DNA of 64,000 bases from Anaerolineales bacterium UBA6055 (GTDB taxonomy: Bacteria > Chloroflexota > Anaerolineae > Aggregatilineales > Phototrophicaceae). Shown here piece by piece: positions 15,993-25,824 of this stretch (position 1 is its first letter; every line of letters starts with the position of its first letter). The stretch is taken from contig DIYL01000048.1 in the NCBI GenBank assembly GCA_002428985.1, positions 62,001 through 126,000 on the forward strand, in the 5' to 3' direction. The translations under genes were made by a program, and so were the position numbers. The notes under the pieces are model-generated. The model saw only the letters and a program-made list of their open reading frames with translations, was not told where the DNA came from and made no database searches.

Positions 15993-16943
15993 CTATTTCA
16001 CAGCATCGTCAAGCAGTTGCTGGAATCCATCCATGTTGATTTGTGTCACGACGGTCATATTCGGGAAGTGCCCGTCACGGGTGACCCCGTCAATCATGTC
16101 GCGATAGTCAACCATTAATTGACCACGCGCGTAAGTTCCACCGAGTTCCATCGCCGTATAATAATCATCGGATTTTTCAATGAGATCCGGTTCAAGTGTG
16201 ATGGCCATCGCAAGTGGGTCAGGTAGTGCATATTTCGTCACACCACGTTCTCGGATCCGAGCAACGAAGCGCTCACTGATTTTGTGAACAAACTCACTGC
16301 GATCTGTGCCATGATTACACCACGCTTCATACCAATCCCATGACATACAGTGGGCGAGGGTTGTCTCCCAGCTAATCAATTCTGGATAAGGGGCAGACTT
16401 GCCAAAAGTATCCAGTACGATTTGCACGGCTTCGGGATCGGCATAAAAGTTGTATTCTGCCAGAGCGGTTGCGTTACCGTGCGCGCCAATTGTCCCACCC
16501 ATAATGACCAATCGTTTGATTTTATCCGGTAAGGTCGGGTCGAGGCGAACAGCTAACGCCAGATTCGTCAGTGGGCCGAGTGCAAGAATTTCATATTCAT
16601 TCGGGTTTTCGTTGATGAGTCGAATGAGGGCATTCACAGCATGTTCGTCTTCGGGTTGGCGCGTGGACTGTGGAATATCTGCGCCACCAAATCCATCATC
16701 CCCATGAACATGCGCAGCATCAACATAGGGTGCAACGAGGGGTAGTTCTGCCCCGACATAATGAGGCACATCTGCATCACAGAGATCTAGTATACGCGGG
16801 ACATTTTTAGTGACTTCGGTCACATGCACATTGCCTGTGACCATTGTAATTGCGGATACGATGGTGTTGGGGTGGGTCAACGCCATCAATATTGCCTGCG
16901 AATCATCCACCCCAGCATCGGTATCAATGATTAGTTTTCTCAT
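15993..16943 (-). CDS. Inosine-uridine-preferring nucleoside hydrolase
   Basis: Cleaves the N-glycosidic bond of ribonucleosides to free base and ribose. 316 residues with the hallmark DTDAGVDD Ca-binding motif at residues 7-14, the VTGNVHVTEVTKN stretch, VHGDDGFGG, ILALGPLTNLA and an EYNFYADPEAV segment. The start overlaps the stop of the ParB-like gene by 4 bases (ATGA), so translation of the two is coupled. Base specificity cannot be told from sequence alone. Confidence 0.92.
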   Translation of the reverse strand: MRKLIIDTDAGVDDSQAILMALTHPNTIVSAITMVTGNVHVTEVTKNVPRILDLCDADVPHYVGAELPLVAPYVDAAHVHGDDGFGGADIPQSTRQPEDEHAVNALIRLINENPNEYEILALGPLTNLALAVRLDPTLPDKIKRLVIMGGTIGAHGNATALAEYNFYADPEAVQIVLDTFGKSAPYPELISWETTLAHCMSWDWYEAWCNHGTDRSEFVHKISERFVARIRERGVTKYALPDPLAMAITLEPDLIEKSDDYYTAMELGGTYARGQLMVDYRDMIDGVTRDGHFPNMTVVTQINMDGFQQLLDDAVK

Positions 16944-17944
16944 GCGGATTGTTCATTCTGGTGACCCTCCGCCCCTTGAATCTTGATGGAGTTCATGACT
17001 TGTGTCCGTGTGAGCATGACAGATTTGTCGTCCTCTTCGTTAAGTTCTTCTGGCACATCAATATCTTCTTCTTCCAGATATGTTTTGAGTGCATCACTGA
17101 ACGTACGAGCTGGAGACTCATTGCCATATTGACGGCGCAAGTCCATCATATGATCCATCAGCCACAGGTACAAATCACCTTCGGTACGGGTGGTCTTATT
17201 CCCTTTACATAATTCCATTACATTGTACTTGCGAATCAAACCGATGGCAGGCTTGTACACTGTGTAATACCAGTGTGCTGTCACAGTTTCTGTTGTGACA
17301 GGGTTGCCTTCGATTTGCTCCAGTACGCGTTGGTGCATAAAAATATGCCCCATCAGTTCATGATACCGCGCAGGTATCGTTAATTCAATAGATTCATGGT
17401 CAGGAACAGCCCGCCCAAGCCCTGTTTCCTCAAGGAAGTTCGCATAGGCTTCTGCCGATTGCATCTGTTGATTGGTCATCCCCGGACGTAATGGAACCGT
17501 CGTCGGGAGTTCGGTGACATGAGATTCAATTGTGCCAGCCCCTAATTGACGGGCAACAGACACACGATGATTGCCATCACGAACAAAATAGACATCCCCA
17601 ACCTTGTATAGTTCGATTGGTGGTGGACCCTGTAGGCTATTTGCAACAGCATAGACACGACTCCAGCGATCCCGCATATTATTGCTCTTGGGCAAGAACG
17701 TTGCTGTAAAGTCCTTATATCGTCCGACACTGCCCACGATTTTTTCGAGTGGGACTTCGTGGATACCCTTATAGTGTTCTTCGTGTAAGTTAAACCTCGC
17801 GCGTACCTCATCAAAGTTCATCAACTCATTATGTTGACGTGTGATGAGCCCTAAGATTTCTTGCCAGAATGCACGTGTACGAACAGACTGGAATTTGTTT
17901 ACGCCTTCGATGTAGTTGCTACGGAATGTTGTATCGTCAGCCAT
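16940..17944 (-). CDS. ParB/sulfiredoxin-fold-like protein (DUF4032-like)
   Basis: 334 residues. A central segment, VYFVRDGNHRVSVARQLG, is the signature of ParB/Srx-fold proteins (phosphate-binding GNHR box), preceded by EVPLEKIVGSVGRYKDFTATF, which resembles the ParB N-terminal strand (xxIPxxxI). The C-terminal half is helical and ends in an acidic Glu/Asp-rich stretch. It lacks the HTH and dimer regions of chromosomal ParB, so it is not a partition protein. Coupled by ATGA overlap to a nucleoside hydrolase, which suggests a nucleotide- or nucleoside-related task. This is inference: some ParB-fold proteins bind CTP or act as nucleases. Confidence 0.6.
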   Translation of the reverse strand: MADDTTFRSNYIEGVNKFQSVRTRAFWQEILGLITRQHNELMNFDEVRARFNLHEEHYKGIHEVPLEKIVGSVGRYKDFTATFLPKSNNMRDRWSRVYAVANSLQGPPPIELYKVGDVYFVRDGNHRVSVARQLGAGTIESHVTELPTTVPLRPGMTNQQMQSAEAYANFLEETGLGRAVPDHESIELTIPARYHELMGHIFMHQRVLEQIEGNPVTTETVTAHWYYTVYKPAIGLIRKYNVMELCKGNKTTRTEGDLYLWLMDHMMDLRRQYGNESPARTFSDALKTYLEEEDIDVPEELNEEDDKSVMLTRTQVMNSIKIQGAEGHQNEQSA

Positions 17945-18735
17945 AGCTACCTCTTTTCTACTTAGTATTCGCTATCTTTATCTTCGGATAAATTGGGCAC
18001 TGGTATCTACACCAGTTTTGCCAAACTTCTCACCAAAGTTTTTGTGACAACCGCACTGCTTTTTAGTGGTTTTGTCACAATCAAGCAAAATAATGGACAA
18101 CATCTTGTAATAAGGTAACAATTGTTCAGATTTGGCGTATCTCACATGATCAATATACCATAGTTTAATCGTTTAAGTTGTTAAATCTTCGATAAATATT
18201 CATACACAACTTCTGAACAATCAAGATATTTTTTTGTCTAGTTTTAATCTCAGGAATTATACGCGGAAGAAATTTAGTAGGTTGCACCAATACATTATAT
18301 AGACAAGGTTAGCGTATGATGTCTTACCTGTAAAGGGGGGCAATTCCGCCGATTCTCCTACGGAATATATGTCAATTTTGCCTCATTAAAAATATCCGTG
18401 CAATAGGATCGAACCAAATACCTCATAATAACAACCATAATATAATCGGAAAGTTCAATGCACCAAGCACAGTATATCCATACCGATGTTTATTCGGATT
18501 ACTCTACTGACCTAAAATCTTTTTTGATAACAACTCCTTGTTGCACCTTCGGCTTATTACTTTGAATCTCAGCATAAAATCACAATGCGACCCTCAAGAC
18601 GCTAAATATAAAAGGTCATAAGAATTTTTGATTTACCCACATGCATACATTACAATAAGATAATTTCAACCACACAATAACATTAATACTATACCATAAC
18701 GAACATTGTCATATCATAGTGCCGAGGTGAATTAA
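17945..18735. other. 791-bp intergenic region with a long palindrome
   Basis: AT-rich, with no supported gene in either strand. The main structure is TTGTGACAA (18042-18050) against TTGTCACAA (18072-18080), with additional inner pairing (CCGCACT / AGTGG). It lies about 100 bp upstream of the minus-strand ParB-like gene, so an operator or attenuator is possible. Nothing else was recognised. Confidence 0.5.
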
Positions 18736-19494
18736 ATGAATATACGACAGGATGTAGCAGAGTTACTCAACAAGACAAAAAGCATTGTTGTATTGCTAAC
18801 AGGGATTGTGCTTCTTATCACATTGCTCTTCTTAGGGATTCGCATTTTTCCCATCGATGAATATTGGCTCAATATTTTTACTGAATTTTTAAGCATTGTG
18901 GCAACAATTGGTGTTTTAAATGAGATTGCAAAATATCGTGAAACCCGCCAACGACATACCCAGACAATTGAAAATGTGAGTAGCCCCGTGCAGGCAATTG
19001 CGGTCACCGCCGCTAGCTCATTATTGCGTAATGGGTATCTTCAAGGCAAAAAAAGCGAGTTACGTGATAAAGACCTTTCGCACGCCGATTTGCGCCGTGT
19101 GCGATTGCCAAATAGCAATTTAGACGGGACAATCATGCGCAAGGTCAAGTTAGACGAGTGTTATCTACGAGAAGCATCGTTACAAGGTGTCGATTTATCA
19201 GTTGCATCGGTTACACATGCTGATTTGTCAGGCGCAGAGATGCACTATAGCACGCTTGTTGGTGCTAATTTGACGCAAACCGACCTGACATATGTTAAAT
19301 TTGTTGATGCCATGTTACTTAATGCAATTCTTGTTAATTGTAATTTATCTCATGCCAACCTAGAGGGTGCTAATCTTAAAAACACGAACCTCAAAGGTGC
19401 TAATATGGATGAAGTGAAATGCAATCATCGGACAATACTGCCAGACGATCAATTCTGGCACGAAGGTGTTGATTGGCGAGCCTATACAACTTAG
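18736..19494 (+). CDS. Membrane-anchored pentapeptide-repeat protein
   Basis: 252 residues. Two hydrophobic segments (about 14-36 IVVLLTGIVLLITLLFLGI and about 43-62 NIFTEFLSIVATIGVLNEI) precede a run of pentapeptide repeats from about residue 105: ADLRRVRLPNSNLDG, ADLSGAEMHYSTLVGANLTQ, ANLEGANLKNTNLKGANM. The repeats fold into a right-handed quadrilateral beta-helix. Such domains often work as protein-protein scaffolds. It sits 48 bases upstream of a histidine-kinase-like gene on the same strand, hinting at a membrane sensor partner. Function not established. Confidence 0.8.
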   Translation: MNIRQDVAELLNKTKSIVVLLTGIVLLITLLFLGIRIFPIDEYWLNIFTEFLSIVATIGVLNEIAKYRETRQRHTQTIENVSSPVQAIAVTAASSLLRNGYLQGKKSELRDKDLSHADLRRVRLPNSNLDGTIMRKVKLDECYLREASLQGVDLSVASVTHADLSGAEMHYSTLVGANLTQTDLTYVKFVDAMLLNAILVNCNLSHANLEGANLKNTNLKGANMDEVKCNHRTILPDDQFWHEGVDWRAYTT

Positions 19495-19542
19495 AATTCT
19501 CCTTAATTCGTTTAATTTATTGTAGATCAATCAGGTAACCCA

Positions 19543-21541
19543 ATGACTAACGAATATGATTCACAACCTAATCAATGGATTAATCAAGAAGAATTAACAT
19601 CACATCTGAATGATTTTTTGAAAGAGTTGCACAACAAGAAGATTTTGGTAACTATGAAACAATGCTTCGTAGGTTTATTAAACCAGAAATCTACGGTCTG
19701 ATCTCTCATACGGATCTAGACAAGCTCAATCGCTCAACCGACCCGAATACAGTTCAACTTGATATTCTGAAGTCTGTCTTATCGAAAGTCTGTATTTTAC
19801 TTCGTGCAGATTCAGCTTTCCTAATTAATTTAATAACTAAAGACGAAGAACTTGATGCAAAAGTAAGAGAACGCGAGATCAATGAAACCTTATTTTTAAA
19901 TATGGTGCATGTCATCCATGCAAGAAATGCTCAACATGAATACGACACAAACTTTGAAGACCCGATTTCTGAAAAAATCTGGAAGGCGATTGGTAACCCG
20001 ATCATAGATTTTGGGGGCAAAACATTTCAGTACGATCCAAATTCTGAAGACTCTAAACATGATCATTTGTTACCCATGCCTCGAAAAAATGCCGAGATCA
20101 TATTTATGCGGATTGGTGAATTTGCAGAACCAACACAATTCGCTCTCGTCATCCACAAATATCTTGACCCCGATAATCCTAATCCAATTTATGCGACCGA
20201 CCTAATCGATCGTATCGATTTAATTACAGCACGTCTCAGCGAATTTCATCTTCAAGTCTTGCATCGCTATCAAGAAATTTTATATGACAATCAACATAGT
20301 GCATTTGTACAAGATATTTTGCATCAAGTGAGGAATTCAATCGGTGGATTATCCGAAAGTATCGAGTATATCAAGACACGGTATCAAAACGATAGTCTAC
20401 AGGCAGATCTAGACGTGCTATATATACTCGTGATGATTTTAGGAGATACCGCTGAAAGCTCTTACCTTGCGGCAGAGAAACGCTCAATCTTTGAGGTATA
20501 TAACGACCCGCCAGTTATCTTTCGCGGTAGAGATTGGCTGACTATGCTCAACCAGTCGATACAGATTTTTTCCGGTGAAGTAGCGGCACAAGGTTTACAA
20601 GGCATCAAACTAAAACACAGTCCTTACAATACCTACCACCTGTCAAAATTAATGAACAACTGATTCGTTTACTTATTTTTAACCTGCTTCAAAATGCAAT
20701 CAAATATTCATGGAAAGGTTCACAAACGCCCATTCGAGTTAAAGGTGTTATCAAAAATGGGTACAGTCATCTGGTATTTATGAATTTTGGTAAGGGGTTT
20801 AAACCAGAAGAAAGACGACGGATATTTGACCGTCACTACCGCTCAGAAGTCATCAGACATACACATGGAACTGGAACAGGTATCGGGCTCTTTTTATGTC
20901 GTCAAATTATGATCGAACATGGTGGTAATATTGGTGTATCAATCAAACATGCTCCTCAACCCATGTTCCCCGATATGTATCAAGTGGTATTCACCGTTCG
21001 TTTTCCAATTGTAGAAAGTGAAGAATTAACTGAATTCCAAAGCCCACCGTCGCCAATCATCGTCACGCCAGTCATGCAAGCTATCGAACCATTTCCTCAG
21101 GCGGATCGTTATACTATTCTGTATGTGGAGGATGATCTTGCACATCATCCTCATATGATCCCATTGTTATCAGAATATTTTCATGTGATTCATGCTCCGA
21201 CAGGTCAAGAGGCACTCGATTATTTGATTAAAGATCGTCAGACGAACCAGTTTAACATTCGTCTCGTTCTACTTGATGTAAGCCTGGATAGTGATGATGA
21301 TATGAATGAACGCTTTAGTGGCATACGGGGTGGTGTGGAATTAGCGAAAGCGATTTTGAGAGAAGAAAAATTTGACTTACCGACTATTGCATGGACAGCT
21401 CTGACAATGCCAGAAATCCGTGAAGAGTTACAAGAAATCGGGGTCAATCGAGTGATGATTCGAACACATAAGACATCGACAGTTGCTAAATTGAGGCAGT
21501 TGATTATTAAGACAATCAAGGAGAAACAATCAAACCGTTGA
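19543..21541 (+). pseudogene. Hybrid histidine kinase-receiver gene with two single-base frameshifts
   Basis: Three consecutive frames give one coherent protein if one base is restored at two places. The ATG at 19543 opens MTNEYDSQPNQWINQEEL. Adding one T to the six-T run at 19614-19619 joins it to the frame running to 20663 (through FFERVAQQEDFGNYETMLRR). A second missing base between about 20580 and 20660 joins LPPVKINEQLIRLLIFNLL, a kinase N-box, to the last frame. Parts: GAF-like sensor (about 19680-20300), an H-box-like LHQVRNSIGG near 20330, HATPase (NLLQNAIKYS; GTGTGIGLFLCRQI), and a receiver domain near 21110-21530 (ILYVEDD, LLDVSLDS phospho-acceptor Asp). Either a decaying gene or an assembly artefact at a homopolymer. 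Confidence 0.7.
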
Positions 21542-21617
21542 GGCAATTTGCAATCCGAGCCTGCCCCGTTTATGATTGCAGATGATTCTGTTGAACTCGA
21601 ATACAAAGGGTAACCTT

Positions 21618-22562
21618 ATGCGGATTGTCTCGTTTGGTGAATTGTTGATTGATTTTGTCGCGCTAGAAATGGGCGTGACCGTCGGGGATGCGTCGGGATT
21701 TGTAAAAGCTCCCGGTGGTGCCCCTGCTAATGTCGCAGTGGCTGTCGCGCGCTTGGGTTATGATAGCGCATTTATGGGACAAGTCGGTGATGATCCATTC
21801 GGGCATCATCTTGTGGACATTCTCAAAGCGGAGTCTGTCAATGTCGATGGTATGACATTCTCTGAAGAAGCCCGTACAGCCCTCGCATTTGTCTCCAACA
21901 AAGCCGATGGCGACCGTAGTTTTATGTTCTATCGCCATCCGTCAGCCGATATGTTGATGTCACCCGAGGATGTCAACACACAAGTGATTGATGACAGCGA
22001 TATGTTCCATTTTGGGAGCATCACAATGATTCATGAACCGTCGAAATCTGCGACCCTCAAAGCAGTCCAACATGCTGTTGATGCCGATAAATTTGTGTCT
22101 TATGATCCGAATCTACGTTTGCCATTGTGGGAGAGCGAAGCTAATGCCAAAGCTGGCATGCTTGCCGGGTTCGAATATGCCAATTTTGTCAAAATCAGCG
22201 ATGAAGAGCTTACCTTCCTAACAGGGGGGGATGATGTAACCCCGTTATGGCATGACCGGATGGAAATGCTCTGTGTGACATATGGTCATAACGGCGCAGT
22301 CATCCACCTCAAAGGCGGCACAACCATAGAGCACAAGGGCTATCGTGTCAAAGCAACCGATACCACCGGTGCAGGTGATTCATTTGTGGCGGGTATGCTG
22401 ACAGGTATTCTAGAGCATGGTGATGATTATGTGGAACAGTTGCCAGAAATCCTCGATTTTGCAAATGGGATTGGCGCGTTAACGACACTGCAAAAAGGTG
22501 CGATTCCGTCATTACCTTCGATGCAACAGGTGAAAAATTTCATCGCAGAGCGCAAGAAATAG
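21618..22562 (+). CDS. PfkB-family sugar kinase, fructokinase-like
   Basis: ATP-dependent carbohydrate kinase of the ribokinase/PfkB family, 314 residues from the ATG at 21618 (MRIVSFGELLIDF is the family's normal N-terminus; the upstream in-frame ATG at 21576 would add 14 unconserved residues). Signature motifs: GGAPANVAVAVARLG (signature 1), GQVGDDPFGHHLVD and DTTGAGDSFVAGML (signature 2 with the catalytic Asp and anion hole). The PGGAPANVAVA pattern is typical of fructokinases (ScrK), but the substrate is inferred. A REP-like palindrome follows the stop. Confidence 0.88.
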   Translation: MRIVSFGELLIDFVALEMGVTVGDASGFVKAPGGAPANVAVAVARLGYDSAFMGQVGDDPFGHHLVDILKAESVNVDGMTFSEEARTALAFVSNKADGDRSFMFYRHPSADMLMSPEDVNTQVIDDSDMFHFGSITMIHEPSKSATLKAVQHAVDADKFVSYDPNLRLPLWESEANAKAGMLAGFEYANFVKISDEELTFLTGGDDVTPLWHDRMEMLCVTYGHNGAVIHLKGGTTIEHKGYRVKATDTTGAGDSFVAGMLTGILEHGDDYVEQLPEILDFANGIGALTTLQKGAIPSLPSMQQVKNFIAERKK

Positions 22563-22578
22563 TCATTAGTTGAGGGAC

Positions 22579-22600
22579 GGCGGACGCGAATATGTCCGCC
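22579..22600. repeat. REP-like intergenic palindrome between convergent genes
   Basis: GGCGGAC / GTCCGCC arms with an 8-base loop. Closely similar to the palindrome at 41594-41618 (shared ATGTCCGCCC arm). It can serve as a bidirectional terminator. Confidence 0.6.
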
Positions 22601-22618
22601 CTAGTGCACAATTCAACT

Positions 22619-23392
22619 TTATTTGTTTTTGGGTGCGTGTACCCAGCCATTCCAATCACGCGCACTCCACGCCGAATAGAGCGCAATCGCCCCGGCTGTA
22701 GCGACGTTCAAACTCCCGACTTTCCCGCGCATCGGCAATGTCAACAGGAGGTCACAGGTATCGCGAACAAGACGACGCAAACCCTCTCCTTCGCTCCCCA
22801 TCACCACAGCAATTGCCATATTAAGATCGGTTTTATCCAATGGGGGAATGTTCGGTCCGACATCTAAACCGACCAACCAGACATCATTTTCTTTAAGTTC
22901 CTTCATAGCATTCACTAGATTAGTCACCTGCGCCACGTTGATATGCTCAACTGCACCTGATGATGCGTTAACAACAGACGGTGTTACGGCAACGCTTCGT
23001 CGCTCCTGAATGATAATGCCGTGGATGCCGACTGCATCACTAACACGGATCAATGAGCCAACATTTTGTGGGTCTTTCAATAAATCGAGCATCAGGATAA
23101 ATGGTTTTTCGTTACGTTCGGCGGCAGTTGCGAGGATGTCTTCAATATCACAATAAGGGAACGGCCCGACCCGTAACACAACCCCCTGATGATTGCCTTT
23201 TTTTGCTAGGTCATCGAGGATGCGCCGTTGCACCCGTTGGATTGGCACTCCAAGTTCTTCTGCCATGGTGACAGCTTCGGCGACTGATCCTTTTTTCTCG
23301 GATTTTTCGTAAATCATGAGCGATTCGAGTTTGCGTCGTCCCGAACGCATTGCTTCGATCACTGCCCAGTGTCCATATAAAAATTCTGGCAT
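22619..23392 (-). CDS. rlmB: SpoU-family rRNA 2'-O-methyltransferase (RlmB-like)
   Basis: Transfers methyl from SAM to a ribose 2'-OH of rRNA. In RlmB the target is G2251 of 23S rRNA. 257 residues with a substrate-binding N-terminal domain (about 1-75, starting PEFLYGHWAVIEAM) and a SPOUT knotted domain. SPOUT motifs: NVGSLIRVSDAVGIHGIII (motif 1), IAVVMGSEGEGLRRL (motif 2) and LTLPMRGKVGSLNVATAGAI (motif 3). The length and the FLYGHWAVIEA start fit RlmB/TrmH group 3. Confidence 0.9.
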   Translation of the reverse strand: MPEFLYGHWAVIEAMRSGRRKLESLMIYEKSEKKGSVAEAVTMAEELGVPIQRVQRRILDDLAKKGNHQGVVLRVGPFPYCDIEDILATAAERNEKPFILMLDLLKDPQNVGSLIRVSDAVGIHGIIIQERRSVAVTPSVVNASSGAVEHINVAQVTNLVNAMKELKENDVWLVGLDVGPNIPPLDKTDLNMAIAVVMGSEGEGLRRLVRDTCDLLLTLPMRGKVGSLNVATAGAIALYSAWSARDWNGWVHAPKNK

Positions 23393-23484
23393 GTGGTTTT
23401 TGCCTCTAGTTTTGTGTTATCAATGTGGGTGGCATTGTAACATAACATCGCCCCTAGCCGAGAGGACTGCTGTAGTGATTTTAC

Positions 23485-23817
23485 TTATGTTCCAATAAAG
23501 CCATGCCCCTGTAGCCATTCAACCAGTTCGTCACGGCTGGCTTCGGTAATGACTGTCCCGCGATTGATTCCGCGTGGACTCATGCCTGTTGCTAGGGGTG
23601 CAGGTGGGATATAGGGTAAGTTGTTACCGATATTTGCGACAACAAGCGTCGGCACAGACAAAAATCCGGTTGTCTCAAGGACATATTGGCGAGCGGTATC
23701 GTCTTTGTCGATGAATATCTCGCGATAAGGCACGTGATACTCCTTGAGTGCTTTCTTAGCAATAGAAATAAACGGACAACCGAGCGTCCGACTGTACATT
23801 ACGAGTTCTTTATCCAT
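23485..23817 (-). CDS. Glutaredoxin-like thiol protein, monothiol CPFI active site
   Basis: 110-residue thioredoxin-fold protein with YSRTLGCPFIS at residues 8-18, so a single active Cys14 and no resolving Cys in the second position (CPFI instead of CPYC). The cis-Pro segment SVPTLVV and helices match glutaredoxins. An unusual insertion, NNLPYIPPAPLATGMSPRGI, separates the last strand from the C-terminal helix. It follows the amidase gene with a 3-base gap (on the minus strand), so the two are in one transcript. Probably a monothiol oxidoreductase. Confidence 0.75.
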   Translation of the reverse strand: MDKELVMYSRTLGCPFISIAKKALKEYHVPYREIFIDKDDTARQYVLETTGFLSVPTLVVANIGNNLPYIPPAPLATGMSPRGINRGTVITEASRDELVEWLQGHGFIGT

Positions 23818-23820
23818 AAT

Positions 23821-25116
23821 TTATCCCTGTGGTGTCAGTGTCTCAATGGGTACAAAGTTATCCGGTAGGTTATTGTTGTTCTCCACAGGTGTAAGCACAG
23901 GATAATCCTCAGACGGTTCGAGGAAACATATGACGCCATTGGTAATGGCCTGCGCCAGTAGATCCGGTTGTTGCGTGAGCAATTCACGGTCTGCGAGCAT
24001 AAAACCTAACTCCATGATGGCGGCTGGTGTTAACGGATGAATTTCACGGAATGTATGATAATCCGTCATATCGAGTGTTAGTGTAAATCTTCGTTCCAGC
24101 GGAACTAGTTTTTCGTATTCTAGTGCGACGCATTCAGCCAGAAGCGAATCAATCCCGCCATCGGGACGCGCAGCGGCTTTTGCCACCAGATAACCAGAGA
24201 CAACTTCCCCAAAATCTTGACAGGTGTTGGCGTGTATCGACACCAATGCGGCTGCCTGATAATTATCGAGTCGCGGATCAAATTCATCTAGTAAATCAAC
24301 CATATAATTGCGTTCGCGCAGATTACGCACAACGCGTTGTGCCACATCAAAGTTAATTTCGGCTTCGGTCAAACCGTCGTCACAGACAGCACCCGGATCA
24401 TTATTGGGTCCGCGATGTCCGGACACAATCCCAATCCGTTGCAACCAATTTGGGGTGACCGCAAGCGTCGGTTCAATCGTTGGGGCAGCAGTAAATTCTG
24501 CAATCAGCGCTGGGCTACTGTCATCTTGCAAACCTCTAACCACCGTTGGATTTAAAAATTGCGGGTCGGTAAACCACGTCAAAATGGTGGCGACTAAGCC
24601 CGCACTCAAAAATACAACAAATATTGTCCGAATAAACCCACCGATCGCCCCGACTGTATTGCGACGACGACGTTCGCGACGGCGTTTCACACGTTGAACC
24701 CGCTGGTACTCCATCGCTTGTGCGAGCTTAGCTTCATCACGCAATGTATCCGACCGCAATGATTCTGGTACGAGTGGTAATGTCGGCTCATCGGGTAAGA
24801 CCTCTGCACGATCTGATGGTGGCTCTGGATCTTGTCGATTCTGAGGTGGCACAATCGGCTTGGCAGGGGTTGCTGGTGCAATCGGTGCGTTGGGCTCGAT
24901 GAATTCATATGCAGTAAATGTCGGCATATCCGGCTGATCTGGTGTCCCATCAGACACCGCATCATCTGGTTGCGTCTGCTCATCAGTAGGCGTTGCATCA
25001 GATGACGGTTGATTAGCAGCGGCTTGACGCATCATTTCAGCAAAAATATCAGATGCCGATACCGTATCATCACTTTCATTATCATTGGGATTGTTGGGGA
25101 TAAGATCGTCCGACAT
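23821..25116 (-). CDS. Membrane-anchored N-acetylmuramoyl-L-alanine amidase (Amidase_3)
   Basis: 431 residues. N-terminal about 145 residues are low-complexity (Asp, Pro, Thr, Gln) and cytosolic. An Arg-rich stretch (VKRRRERRRRN) precedes one membrane helix (GFIRTIFVVFLSAGLVATIL). The outer part (about 220-410) is a zinc amidase: GIVSGHRG (first His), LTEAEIN (Glu), VSIHAN (second His) and IMELGFM (catalytic Glu). It would cleave the amide bond between MurNAc and the stem peptide in peptidoglycan, consistent with a wall-containing organism. First gene of a two-gene unit with the glutaredoxin-like protein. Confidence 0.88.
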   Translation of the reverse strand: MSDDLIPNNPNDNESDDTVSASDIFAEMMRQAAANQPSSDATPTDEQTQPDDAVSDGTPDQPDMPTFTAYEFIEPNAPIAPATPAKPIVPPQNRQDPEPPSDRAEVLPDEPTLPLVPESLRSDTLRDEAKLAQAMEYQRVQRVKRRRERRRRNTVGAIGGFIRTIFVVFLSAGLVATILTWFTDPQFLNPTVVRGLQDDSSPALIAEFTAAPTIEPTLAVTPNWLQRIGIVSGHRGPNNDPGAVCDDGLTEAEINFDVAQRVVRNLRERNYMVDLLDEFDPRLDNYQAAALVSIHANTCQDFGEVVSGYLVAKAAARPDGGIDSLLAECVALEYEKLVPLERRFTLTLDMTDYHTFREIHPLTPAAIMELGFMLADRELLTQQPDLLAQAITNGVICFLEPSEDYPVLTPVENNNNLPDNFVPIETLTPQG

Positions 25117-25359
25117 AAGGTTTATTCATGGGCTGACGTTTAAGAGTTTGATGACTTCTATTATAGGGGAGATGCGAGTTCTGTGTGAGGCAAAATACAA
25201 CTAAATTTAATGGGACAAAAATTAGTTGTGAGACTGTCTCAGCGGGATATGCTTTCAGGACAGTTGATTCGATCTGTCATCATGTGGGCAGACCAAGAAT
25301 TTGGAAAGTATATGATATAGTAAAAATGATATTCTTGACAATTATATGCAAAATTATAA

Positions 25360-25752
25360 ATGCGTTTTATAGACTTTGAATCCGACGAAAACAACAAGTT
25401 AGTAATTGCAAAATCGCGGAGTGGGTTCGCCAATCCAATTTCAGTTATAGATATTGCCAAAGTAGCAAAGATTATAGGTGATGTACTTGATGGACAAGTA
25501 GCCAAACAATTATTTGAAGGCTTAGATCATCTGGAAATTACAAGAACATCAGTCAAGTTAACATTCTTATTTTCGGTTGATGACAAACATATAGCTGAAG
25601 TTGAAGAACGAATTGGGCGTAAAGAATTATCATATCATCGTGTCAATTTTATGATGTATGTTTATGCCAAAGTTGACGAACAATTTAAATTAGATGATAC
25701 ATTACCAATGGGATTTCAAGACAACTTGAATATGCCTGAATATATTAAATAA
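25360..25752 (+). CDS. Hypothetical protein of 130 residues
   Basis: Not recognised. Starts MRFIDFESDENNKLVIAKSR; alternates short strands and helices (VIDIAKVAKIIGDVLDGQVAKQLFEGL), with no signal peptide, membrane helix or Cys motif. No Shine-Dalgarno is visible, so the start is uncertain. The DUF433-like gene follows 72 bases downstream on the same strand. The two could form a small functional pair, though neither looks like a known toxin. Confidence 0.5.
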   Translation: MRFIDFESDENNKLVIAKSRSGFANPISVIDIAKVAKIIGDVLDGQVAKQLFEGLDHLEITRTSVKLTFLFSVDDKHIAEVEERIGRKELSYHRVNFMMYVYAKVDEQFKLDDTLPMGFQDNLNMPEYIK

Positions 25753-25824
25753 ACCCCACAACACGAGGGCTGAGGCGGCAAATTATCAGACTGATTTATC
25801 CAATCAGCTTTGGAGAGTACACAC

